DNA from: JAGKXC01 sp964554385 | GTDB taxonomy: Bacteria > Bacteroidota > Bacteroidia > NS11-12g > UBA955 | Assembly (NCBI GenBank): GCA_964554385.1 | Contig: CAZKOM010000017.1 | Coordinates: 1 to 31,568, forward strand | Direction of reading: 5' to 3' | DNA length: 31,568 nt | Part shown: one piece after another, positions 16,508 to 23,549 of the stretch | Layout of the letters: every line of letters begins with the position of its first letter | Numbering within the stretch: position 1 is the stretch's first letter | Program-made: the position numbers and the translations under genes | The notes under the pieces: model-generated | Told to the model about the DNA's origin: nothing | The model's database searches: none | Seen by the model: only the letters and a program-made list of their open reading frames with translations

Positions 16508-17350
16508 TTAATCTTCTTTGTTTTTCGACAAATAGGGCCATAATCTTTGTAAATGGAGCGATGGTATGCCTTGTATCAATAAAAGTTCTTCCGCAGTTGG
16601 TTTAGGATGAGCTTGATAATAGGCGAAAATGATTTTGGCATACTTGGATCCGATATAAGGATGTTGGTATAATTCTTTCCAGGTTGATTGGCTTGAAATT
16701 TTTCGAATAACTCCGATGGATGGTGTGGGACTGAGTTTTTTGATTGCCACAATCTTTATAAAAGTATCCAGTTTGGGTATTTCTTGTATTTGATTAAGGT
16801 TTTGAAATCCCCCCAGTCTGTCGCGGTATTTTTTAATGCTGTACCAGTGTTTTTTTGAAAATCCAGGAATATTGAACCATTGAAGACTGTCATTTGGGTT
16901 GAAATCAACAAGTTTCGGTGTTTGATTTTCGTACGTTGATAGTAATTCGGATTGGATCTGAATTGAATCTTTTTGCAATTTTTGCAACAATAGATTTCGA
17001 TTTTTTTGCGATTCTCCCCAAAGAATTTGCAATAATTGATACGCCATTTTCGGTGAAATTGGCTTGTTGGGGTTGGGTTTAATATAGTTGCTGGAACGAT
17101 TGTAGGTGTTGTTGGAATACGAATATGGACCGTATTTGTGTTTTTCTTGATCTTTGTTGTAGTCTGTTTTCCTCGTGTTGAATTTGGGTTCCTTACTGTA
17201 AGTAGTTGATTTCCTTTTGTTATTGTTAGTACTCCAAAGAATGGAGCTAGAAGATGATCGGGTGTGGCAATTTTTGATAAAAACAATTGTGGCGACCGAG
17301 GTCGCCACAATGAATAGGTTTTGAAAAGGTTTTTTTCGCATTGGTTTCAT
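16508..17350 (-). CDS. ComEA-like helix-hairpin-helix protein with N-terminal membrane anchor
   Basis: A 280-aa protein. A basic N-terminus is followed by one hydrophobic helix at about 11-25 (signal or anchor) and then by a long Ser/Asn/Lys/Tyr-rich, probably disordered region to about residue 85. The C-terminal half contains helix-hairpin-helix-like repeats. One is around DSLQWFNIPGFSKKHWYSIKKYRDRLGGFQNLNQI, given here only by its key features (IPGFS, GGF, LNQI). Another is around PYIGSKYAKIIFAYY, and a third around LLLIQGIP. Such proteins bind double-stranded DNA at the cell envelope and are related to the DNA-uptake protein ComEA, though binding is inferred. It lies 21 nt after the serine-palmitoyltransferase-like gene and is probably co-transcribed with it. 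A 26-nt perfect inverted repeat lies within the anchor codons. Confidence 0.75.
   Translation of the reverse strand: MKPMRKKPFQNLFIVATSVATIVFIKNCHTRSSSSSILWSTNNNKRKSTTYSKEPKFNTRKTDYNKDQEKHKYGPYSYSNNTYNRSSNYIKPNPNKPISPKMAYQLLQILWGESQKNRNLLLQKLQKDSIQIQSELLSTYENQTPKLVDFNPNDSLQWFNIPGFSKKHWYSIKKYRDRLGGFQNLNQIQEIPKLDTFIKIVAIKKLSPTPSIGVIRKISSQSTWKELYQHPYIGSKYAKIIFAYYQAHPKPTAEELLLIQGIPSLHLQRLWPYLSKNKED
17286..17311. repeat. Perfect 12-bp inverted repeat inside the HhH gene
   Basis: ATTGTGGCGACC, then GA, then GGTCGCCACAAT. It is embedded in the codons of the membrane anchor (IVATSVATIV). There is no T-run on either side, so it is not a typical terminator. Confidence 0.8.
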
Positions 17351-17371
17351 TGCCCTGTGGCAACAACCAAA

Positions 17372-18619
17372 TTATGCGAAGGCTGCTAATTTTTCTTGGC
17401 GATATTCGCCAGCATCCAATTTGGATTTGATAGATTTAAATGCGTTAAGCGTGTATTCAACATCTTCCAAGCTATGCACTGCTGTAGGAATCAATCGCAA
17501 CATGATTACACCTTTTGGTACAACGGGATAAACTACTATACTACAGAAAATGTTATAGTTTTCACGTAAGTCGTGGGTTAGGTGAGTTGCTTCGGGTATA
17601 GTTCCATTCAGTAAAACAGGGGTTACTGGAGTTGTAGTAATGCCAATGTTAAAGCCAGCTTCACGTAATCCGTTTTGCAATGCATTCACAATCGTCCATA
17701 ATTTTTCTTTCAATTCTGGACGGGTTCTGATTAACTCTAATCGTTTCAAAGAACCAATTACCAACGGCATAGGTAATGCTTTGGCATAAATCTGAGAACG
17801 CAAGTTGTATCGTAAGAATTTAATCACATGTGGCTCGGAGGCAATAAATGCACCGATACCAGCCATAGACTTAGCAAAGGTGGAAAAAATTATATCTACT
17901 CCATCGGTGCAATCTTGTTCTTCGGCAGTTCCAGCACCTTTTTTACCCATGGTTCCGAATCCGTGGGCATCATCAACAAATAAACGGAAATTATATTTCG
18001 ACTTAAGCGCTGCAATTTCTTTCAATTTGCCTTGAGATCCGCTCATCCCGAAAACTCCTTCGGTGATAACCAAAATACCACCACCAGTTTGTTCTACTAA
18101 TTTGGTAGCACGTTTTAGTTGTTGTTCTAAGCTCTCTACGTTGTTGTGGGCAAATACAAATCGTTTTCCCATATGCAAACGAACTCCATCGATGATACAT
18201 GCATGCGACTCGGCATCGTACACAATAACATCATGTCTATCCACCAAAGCATCGATTGCACTTAATACCCCTTGGTAGCCAAAGTTCAATAGGATTGCTT
18301 CGGGTTTACCTACAAAAGCAGCCAATTCCTGCTCTAATTGTTCATGGTAGTTTGAATTACCACTCATCATACGGGCACCCATAGGGTAAGCCATACCAAA
18401 TTGCTTTGCAGCGTCTGCATCGGCTTGCATAACTTCGGGGTGATTGGCCAAACCTAAGTAGTTGTTCAAACTCCAGTTTAGTCGTTCTCTACCGCGGAAA
18501 ACCATTTTTGGACCAATAGGACCTTCTAATTTGGGAAAAGTGTAATAACCGTGAGCGTCATCGGCGTGCATTCCCAAAGGACCCATCCGATCGTGAAGTT
18601 TCTCAAAAATATCTTTCAT
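17372..18619 (-). CDS. PLP-dependent alpha-oxoamine synthase, probable serine palmitoyltransferase
   Basis: A 415-aa fold-type I PLP enzyme of the family that condenses an acyl-CoA with an amino acid (KBL, BioF, HemA, SPT). Key residues are visible: LNNYLGLANHPEV (50-63), GARMMSGN (81-88), the ring-stacking His139 in DAESHACIIDG, the Asp216/His219 pair in DDAHGFGTMG, and the PLP lysine Lys250 in STFAKSMAGIGAF. No KBL or BioF partner genes are close. I recall the same N-terminal pattern (GPLGMHADDAHGYYTFPKLEG) from Bacteroidota proteins annotated as serine palmitoyltransferase, the first step of sphingolipid synthesis. The alternatives are other oxoamine synthases. It is followed by the HhH gene after 21 nt and preceded by a -7 element. 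Confidence 0.8.
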   Translation of the reverse strand: MKDIFEKLHDRMGPLGMHADDAHGYYTFPKLEGPIGPKMVFRGRERLNWSLNNYLGLANHPEVMQADADAAKQFGMAYPMGARMMSGNSNYHEQLEQELAAFVGKPEAILLNFGYQGVLSAIDALVDRHDVIVYDAESHACIIDGVRLHMGKRFVFAHNNVESLEQQLKRATKLVEQTGGGILVITEGVFGMSGSQGKLKEIAALKSKYNFRLFVDDAHGFGTMGKKGAGTAEEQDCTDGVDIIFSTFAKSMAGIGAFIASEPHVIKFLRYNLRSQIYAKALPMPLVIGSLKRLELIRTRPELKEKLWTIVNALQNGLREAGFNIGITTTPVTPVLLNGTIPEATHLTHDLRENYNIFCSIVVYPVVPKGVIMLRLIPTAVHSLEDVEYTLNAFKSIKSKLDAGEYRQEKLAAFA

Positions 18620-18648
18620 GATGTAGTGGCGTAACGTATTTGTTACTG

Positions 18649-18656
18649 CAAAATTA
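18649..18656 (-). promoter_or_regulatory. -7 element TAATTTTG upstream of the oxoamine synthase gene
   Basis: This is a perfect TAnnTTTG match followed by CAGT, about 29 nt before the ATG at 18619. No clear -33 TTG is seen. Confidence 0.6.
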
Positions 18657-18673
18657 GCAAGATTTTGTGTTTG

Positions 18674-19411
18674 TTACGTGCCGATGATAAAAACACAAGG
18701 CGATTTGCCCAAAATAATGTTCATTTTTTTCCAATCGGATAACGATTTTGTTTTAATCCATTCGTCTGCGGTATGAAGTTGATAGCCAATGCACAGAGCA
18801 GTTTGCGGAGGGAATTGCTTTATTAACCATTGAAAAAATTTATCGGACCGATAGGGGGCTTCAATGAAAATATGGCTATGATTTTTGGGGTAATTCTTCC
18901 ATAATGTAGATAACAACTGTTTTTGTTGGTCGTCTTTCACTGGTGGATATCCATGAAACGTGAAGGATTGACCGTTTAAACCGCTGCCCGCCAACGTGAT
19001 AAGTAACGAATTGGGGCCAGGGATCACGCGTACATTCCAATTTCTAATTTGGGCAAATTTCACAGCTAAATTGCCGGGGTCAGCGATACACGGCATACCG
19101 GCTTCGGAGCATAGTCCGAGTTTCCCTGTAGGATGCACGTTAACCCATTGCGATAATTGCTGCTCTAGTTCTTTTTGCGATGTATGCTCATTGAGTTCAA
19201 TAATCGTTAGTTCGGGAATGTTGATTCCCAATTTCAACGAAGACAGAAATCGTCTAAGGGTTCTTGCCTCTTCGGCCACCCAGGTGGTAATGGTTTGTAT
19301 TTCTTTAAGGTACTCATCGGTAAGCATCCAAGCATTGCTGCGTTCGCCGATGGGTAAAGGGAAAAGGATTAATTCCGGATTCTGGGGAGTGACGATATTC
19401 GTAAAATCCAT
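18674..19411 (-). CDS. RsmI-like SAM-dependent methyltransferase (tetrapyrrole methylase fold)
   Basis: A 245-aa protein of the tetrapyrrole-methylase superfamily, nearest in pattern to RsmI, which 2'-O-methylates C1402 of 16S rRNA. It starts with the LFPLPIGE strand that replaces the usual LYLVPTPIGN. ENLRTARRFL becomes EEARTLRRFL, and the diagnostic LCSEAGMPCIADPGN, VIPGPNSLLITLAGSGLNGQSFTFHGY and FIEAPYRSDKF follow. It belongs to the short Bacteroidota version, about 40 residues shorter than E. coli RsmI because the C-terminal domain is missing. Its target may therefore differ. It diverges from the DUF6787 gene across 244 nt. Confidence 0.85.
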   Translation of the reverse strand: MDFTNIVTPQNPELILFPLPIGERSNAWMLTDEYLKEIQTITTWVAEEARTLRRFLSSLKLGINIPELTIIELNEHTSQKELEQQLSQWVNVHPTGKLGLCSEAGMPCIADPGNLAVKFAQIRNWNVRVIPGPNSLLITLAGSGLNGQSFTFHGYPPVKDDQQKQLLSTLWKNYPKNHSHIFIEAPYRSDKFFQWLIKQFPPQTALCIGYQLHTADEWIKTKSLSDWKKMNIILGKSPCVFIIGT

Positions 19412-19560
19412 GTTTTTACTCGGTATTTGCGTTGTTAAAGGTAGATTTGAATAATACTGTAATTGTAGCAGAAGATGCTAGGTTATTGACTATGAGTTTT
19501 GAGGTGCTATCTATCGCTTTTGGTTGGGCTCTGATGGTGTTTGATTGACTTGGGATTTTG

Positions 19561-19575
19561 GTTTGAAGTTCAAAC
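19561..19575. promoter_or_regulatory. Candidate operator: 7-bp dyad between divergent genes
   Basis: GTTTGAA, one G, TTCAAAC is a perfect dyad. It lies between the RsmI-like gene (-) and the DUF6787 gene (+), about 80 nt upstream of the latter's -7 element. Apart from this dyad and the promoter, the 244-nt spacer shows nothing I recognise. Confidence 0.3.
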
Positions 19576-19643
19576 TTAGACGAAAATTTATGGAATTCTG
19601 TCAAGAGATTGTCAACAGTTAGGGTTGGGGCGATCACTATGCG

Positions 19644-19651
19644 TACTTTTG
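19644..19651 (+). promoter_or_regulatory. -7 element TACTTTTG of the DUF6787-mrp operon
   Basis: This is a perfect TAnnTTTG match. Only CATT lies between it and the GTG start at 19656, so transcription should begin at or within a base or two of the start codon. A TTG at 19625-19627 lies 16 nt upstream. Confidence 0.65.
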
Positions 19652-19655
19652 CATT

Positions 19656-19955
19656 GTGAGTTTTGTAAATAAACTAAAAGAGCGCTGGAAAGTGCAAAGT
19701 GCCACTCAGGTTTGGCTGATTTTATTGGTGTTTGCGCTTACTGGTTTTTCGGTAATGTTTTTAAAGCGGATTTTTCGTTCTTGGCCTATCCATGAGGCTT
19801 GGTGGTTTGATATGGCCTATTATATACTGATTTTACCCATTTACAATTTGTTGTTGTTGATTTATGGGGCGATTTTTGGGCAGGCACGGTATTTTTGGGA
19901 ATTTGAAAAACGCTTTTTCGCACGCATTGTTTCTTTGTTTAGCGGTAAAAAATAA
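19656..19955 (+). CDS. DUF6787-family small membrane protein
   Basis: A 99-aa protein with two hydrophobic helices (about 18-36 and 49-71) and a basic C-terminus. The opening VNKLKERWKV, the helix pair and the later GAIFGQARYFWEFEKRF fit the DUF6787 family found in Bacteroidota; the function is unknown. The start is GTG, chosen because the promoter ends 4 nt before it and no ATG is available upstream in frame. Translation would probably be leaderless. The mrp gene starts 6 nt after its stop, so it is the first gene of an Fe-S-related operon. Confidence 0.7.
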   Translation: MSFVNKLKERWKVQSATQVWLILLVFALTGFSVMFLKRIFRSWPIHEAWWFDMAYYILILPIYNLLLLIYGAIFGQARYFWEFEKRFFARIVSLFSGKK

Positions 19956-19961
19956 TTGTTT

Positions 19962-21011
19962 ATGGCAATCACACAAGAAAGTGTATTAGCGGCGTTGTCG
20001 CACGTGGATGATCCTGATTTAAAGAAAGATTTGGTTACCCTGAATATGATTCAGGATTTGGAAATTGGCGATACCATCTCGTTTACTTTGGTATTAACTA
20101 CGCCGGCATGCCCCATGAAAGATATGTTGGTGAATGCTTGCAAGACGGCTATTAGAGTGATGGTTGATCCTCAAATTGCGGTGAATATCGCGGTAAGTTC
20201 TCAAGTGCAGCGGAGTTTACAAGGGGATCAAATTTTGCCTGGGGTTAAACACGTAATAGCGGTTGCTTCGGGTAAGGGTGGTGTTGGAAAGAGCACACTT
20301 AGCGCGGGGTTGGCATTTTCTTTGGCTCATTTGGGCGCGAAAGTGGGATACTTGGATGCAGATATTTACGGTCCTTCAGCCCCCACTATTTTTGGAACCA
20401 CGGAAGCGCCTCACATGGTGCAACGAGGCGACAAGCAAATTATGGTTCCCGTAGAGGTGCATGGTATGAAAATGCTAAGCATTGGATTGATGACCGCCCG
20501 TGGGCAAGCTGTTGTATGGCGTGGCCCTATGGTTGCATCGGCATTTAAGCAGTTTGTGCAAGATGCGGCATGGGACGATTTGGATTATTTAATCATCGAT
20601 TTGCCTCCCGGAACAGGAGATGTTCAATTGAGTTTGGTGCAAACCGTACCGTTAACGGGTGTAGTATTGGTTACCACGCCACAGGAGGTAGCATTGAGCG
20701 ATGCACGTAGGGCATTGGGAATGTTTTCGATGGAGCAAATAGCGAAACCGTTGTTAGGCGTAGTGGAGAATATGAGTTATTTCACTCCCGATGACGCTCC
20801 AGATAAAAAATATCGATTGTTTGGCGAAGGCGGCGGAAAACAAATCAGCGAAGAATATAGCCTGCCATTTTTAGGGGAGATTCCGTTGAATCCTGAGTTG
20901 ATGTCGGCCATGGATACGGGTAAAATTACTCCCGATTCTCCATTGTTACAGCCTTTCCACGCGGTAGCTGCTGCGGTAGCTCAACAGGTTAGTATCTTAC
21001 AGTCGAAGTAG
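19962..21011 (+). CDS. mrp: Mrp/NBP35-family Fe-S carrier P-loop ATPase
   Basis: A 349-aa cytosolic protein that carries or assembles Fe-S clusters. Residues 1-85 form the DUF59 (MIP18-like) domain with TTPACPMKDML, and residues 98-349 the deviant Walker ATPase. The P-loop is ASGKGGVGKST at about 102-112, switch motifs DADIYGPSAPTIFG and DLPPGTGDVQLS follow, and ENMSYF comes near the end. The CxxC that binds the bridging cluster in ApbC/Nbp35 is absent: after ENMSYFTP comes DDAPDKKYRLFGEGGG. I recall this as usual for the Bacteroidota branch. The ATG at 19962 is used instead of a TTG two codons upstream. It lies 6 nt after DUF6787. Confidence 0.92.
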   Translation: MAITQESVLAALSHVDDPDLKKDLVTLNMIQDLEIGDTISFTLVLTTPACPMKDMLVNACKTAIRVMVDPQIAVNIAVSSQVQRSLQGDQILPGVKHVIAVASGKGGVGKSTLSAGLAFSLAHLGAKVGYLDADIYGPSAPTIFGTTEAPHMVQRGDKQIMVPVEVHGMKMLSIGLMTARGQAVVWRGPMVASAFKQFVQDAAWDDLDYLIIDLPPGTGDVQLSLVQTVPLTGVVLVTTPQEVALSDARRALGMFSMEQIAKPLLGVVENMSYFTPDDAPDKKYRLFGEGGGKQISEEYSLPFLGEIPLNPELMSAMDTGKITPDSPLLQPFHAVAAAVAQQVSILQSK

Positions 21012-21130
21012 TTTTTTTAAGTATTTCCTGTTCGATATCTCGGAGCTAAGTGGTTGTTATTTAGGTGTTTGTCATTGTGTGTATTGTTGGAATATACCGT
21101 CTGATGAAGGGATTTCGATGATACTATTTT

Positions 21131-21161
21131 TTGGACTTTAGCGCCGGGTTCGGTATATTTG
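21131..21161 (+). promoter_or_regulatory. Consensus promoter of the nfu gene (TTG, 20 nt, TATATTTG)
   Basis: TTG at 21131-21133 and the perfect -7 element TATATTTG at 21154-21161 are separated by exactly 20 nt. The leader to the ATG at 21178 is about 10-12 nt after the expected start site. Confidence 0.8.
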
Positions 21162-21177
21162 TATTTCGTATTATTTC

Positions 21178-21429
21178 ATGAGTACTACCCTGGATTTAGA
21201 AACTCTTACCCACAAAATAGAAGAGGTATTGAACACCGTTAGGCCCTATTTACAGGCCGATGGGGGAGATGTAGAGGTGGTAGAAGTTTCTGAGGAGCGC
21301 GACGTACTATTGAAATTAACTGGTAATTGCAGTTCTTGCAGTATGAGTGAAATGACAATGACCGCAGGAATTGAAGAGAGTTTGCGAAGAGCCATTCCTG
21401 ATCTCGGAAAAATTCAAGCTGTTAAATAA
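21178..21429 (+). CDS. NifU C-terminal-domain Fe-S scaffold protein (Nfu)
   Basis: An 83-aa protein that is just the Nfu domain. VRPYLQADGGDVEVVEV is the family start, and the cluster-binding CxxC is Cys51-Ser-Ser-Cys54 in LTGNCSSCSMS, followed by the helix MTAGIEESLRRAIP. It would bind a 4Fe-4S cluster at the dimer interface and pass it to apoproteins. It follows mrp by 166 nt but has its own consensus promoter, and the next gene starts 6 nt downstream. Confidence 0.92.
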   Translation: MSTTLDLETLTHKIEEVLNTVRPYLQADGGDVEVVEVSEERDVLLKLTGNCSSCSMSEMTMTAGIEESLRRAIPDLGKIQAVK

Positions 21430-21435
21430 TCAACA

Positions 21436-22656
21436 ATGGGCTGGAGGTGGTCCACAAAAAAAGAGACGGTAACCTCTGCGAAAGTTGATCCAAGTTTCTT
21501 TGTACAATTATTAGGAATTCCCCTAATTGCGTTTGTACTCACTGCTATATTAATTCAAATTCAAGTTGATTGCCTACCGTTATGGGTGACAGATTCTAAA
21601 TTGAATCCCTACAATTGGGATTTTACTGCTGAAAACTTGCCATCATGGATAATGGATTCTTCCACAAATTCAGAAAAGTGGCAGTTAGAAGATACAGGTC
21701 ACTTTGATCGATTTGGAATGAATTTGCATCTTACTTTATTCTTAGGTGCCTTACTCATTGTGTATTCATGGGATTTAATCATGGATATTCTGTCTTGGGA
21801 AAAATTGGGGAAAGGAATCGCACAGGGTTTGTTGGTAGTAGCGGTATTGTTGCTGATTGCAGGATTTGCTACCGCGGGATTTCCTTGGATCGTGTGGATT
21901 ATCTTTAGTGAGGATGCGTTTTCGGTTCCGTTTGGATTGCGGTCTTTGGTTGAATGGTTCTTGCAAGATTGGGGCACTATTTTGGTGTTATTCGTGGGTG
22001 GATATGGGTTTTTGGCAAGTAAAAAAAATCCCTTTTTGGCGATGGTATCGCCGATGGTTATAGCGGTTTCGATTACTTTATTATTATTCATGCCGCGCGA
22101 TGTTGGATTTTGGTGGTTTGGGGAATTTGGTTGGGTGAATGAAACTCAAAAAATGTCAGGGGAAGGTCTATGGCGTACCGAGGTTCAAGAATGGCGCACA
22201 CAGGGGCTTATGTTGTATTTTATTGGATTCTTCATGTTGAATGTGTTGTTGATCCAGCAATTAGAAAAATCGAAAGATCGAATCTCCAATTCTCCCAATG
22301 TGTGGTTGCTGTTTGCAGTAAATTTTAGTGATAAGAAAATATCGTATCGACAAGAAGATCCGGAATTGTCGAGCTTCCCCAAGTTTTGGTGGGTGCCCTA
22401 TTTTTGGTTGTTGGTTTCAGTAGTCCTTATTTTGGTGGGGTTGAGTTATATAGTACAGGGCGATAATTTATTGGAAGACAATACTGTTAATTATTATGAA
22501 TGGAGGAAGTTGAATTTGTATTTCCAACGGTATGCATTTCGCGCTATGGGTTTAGGGGTATATTACGGATTGCTATTATTGTTTCAATCGGCCATACAAT
22601 GGAAACGGATTTACCGATTGTTGGTGGAGTCTGGTTTGTTGATTTTGGTATTGTAG
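21436..22656 (+). CDS. Polytopic membrane protein of unknown function
   Basis: I do not recognise this 406-aa protein. It has about eight hydrophobic helices (near 22-42, 95-115, 127-150, 174-194, 200-218, 257-275, 322-345 and 370-390). It is rich in Trp, with soluble loops such as 45-92 that carry many Trp and Asp residues. No conserved catalytic motif is visible. It starts 6 nt after the nfu stop and is probably co-transcribed. Its 3' end overlaps the convergent cysteine-module gene by 46 nt. Confidence 0.75.
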   Translation: MGWRWSTKKETVTSAKVDPSFFVQLLGIPLIAFVLTAILIQIQVDCLPLWVTDSKLNPYNWDFTAENLPSWIMDSSTNSEKWQLEDTGHFDRFGMNLHLTLFLGALLIVYSWDLIMDILSWEKLGKGIAQGLLVVAVLLLIAGFATAGFPWIVWIIFSEDAFSVPFGLRSLVEWFLQDWGTILVLFVGGYGFLASKKNPFLAMVSPMVIAVSITLLLFMPRDVGFWWFGEFGWVNETQKMSGEGLWRTEVQEWRTQGLMLYFIGFFMLNVLLIQQLEKSKDRISNSPNVWLLFAVNFSDKKISYRQEDPELSSFPKFWWVPYFWLLVSVVLILVGLSYIVQGDNLLEDNTVNYYEWRKLNLYFQRYAFRAMGLGVYYGLLLLFQSAIQWKRIYRLLVESGLLILVL

Positions 22657-23495
22657 GGCGTTGGTAATTCGTGTTTGTAAGGGCCAGTTGTGTATAGGGA
22701 CTGGTCAGGGTATTTTTCCGGAGGTAGAGCCGGTTGTTTTTTGTATTGTTTTATGGGTTCCCTTTTGGGAGCAATGTCTGTTGTGTCATGATCATCAAAT
22801 TCGTATGGCATAACACATTCCCCCATGATGATTGGTTCTATTGTTTCGATGCGTTGAACTTTTGGTTTACCTAAAATTCGGGATGGATTTTCGCCTTTTT
22901 TATCATTAATAATCGTGTTGTTGGTGGAGTGGGTGTTATTGGCGGAATGATTTTTTGTAGTGTCACCGCTGGTAGTTTCCTCTTTATTGGTAACTATCAT
23001 GGCTGTAGTATCGCCGATTAGAATTTCCCCTTTGGTAGTATCCGAATTACAGGATGCAACTCCGATTCCCAATACTAAAACGAGGATGTAGGCAAAATGT
23101 AGCAATTGCTGGGTTGGTTGCAGATTGGCGTTGGGTGGAACGATAGATTGCTTTCTATGTAGCGGCATCATTTGACTGGAAGGAGATTGAAATTTAGAAT
23201 AATGCCAATCTAAAGGCGGCTGTTGGTTGGGGGCAGCAGTGAATTTGGATTGATCCCAATTTTTTTGGGTTTGGTTTGATTCTGCTGGAAGTGTGAGTTG
23301 TTCGGAATTAAATCGACCGCAAATTTTTTCGGTTTTTGGTTTATTAAAGAATTGCAGGATTTCCGAATCGGACATTTGGCTAAAATCGATTACAATTTTT
23401 TCGCAAGAATGACAAAATCTTCCTTGCGTTTCTGGGGTCATATTGTTCCAATTTTCGTGGCATGGGTTTTCGATAGCGATCTGAATTTTCTTCAT
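22611..23495 (-). CDS. Membrane protein with N-terminal four-cysteine (CGRF) module
   Basis: A 294-aa protein. The first 65 residues form a module I recall at the N-terminus of many Bacteroidota membrane proteins: PCHENWNNMTPETQGRFCHSC, DFSQMSDSEI and ICGRFNSEQL. Cys12, Cys28, Cys31 and Cys59 could bind zinc. A disordered Gln/Pro region comes next, then one membrane helix at about 131-148, and a Thr/Asn/Lys/Pro-rich exported tail that contains IMGECVMPYEFD. The function is unknown. It lies 54 nt downstream of tdk on the same strand. A small hairpin (GTCCT/AGGAC, 23500-23516) covers the AAAGGA ahead of its ATG. Its stop lies inside the convergent membrane-protein gene. Confidence 0.75.
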   Translation of the reverse strand: MKKIQIAIENPCHENWNNMTPETQGRFCHSCEKIVIDFSQMSDSEILQFFNKPKTEKICGRFNSEQLTLPAESNQTQKNWDQSKFTAAPNQQPPLDWHYSKFQSPSSQMMPLHRKQSIVPPNANLQPTQQLLHFAYILVLVLGIGVASCNSDTTKGEILIGDTTAMIVTNKEETTSGDTTKNHSANNTHSTNNTIINDKKGENPSRILGKPKVQRIETIEPIIMGECVMPYEFDDHDTTDIAPKREPIKQYKKQPALPPEKYPDQSLYTTGPYKHELPTPYNTKINKPDSTNNR

Positions 23496-23549
23496 GGGTG
23501 TCCTTTTTTTGAGGACGTAATACGCTATCGAAGCAAAAGGTAAACGGCG

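Noticed and set aside
16756..17310. 184-codon frame on the - strand overlapping the HhH gene in another frame
   Set aside because: The overlapping frame has HhH motifs and an anchor; this one is Lys/Thr/Asn-rich with no motif.
19416..19637. 73-codon frame on the - strand just upstream of the RsmI-like gene, GTG start
   Set aside because: Ser/Thr/Asn-rich, no recognisable motif, no ribosome binding site, and contains the GTTTGAA dyad; more likely spacer.
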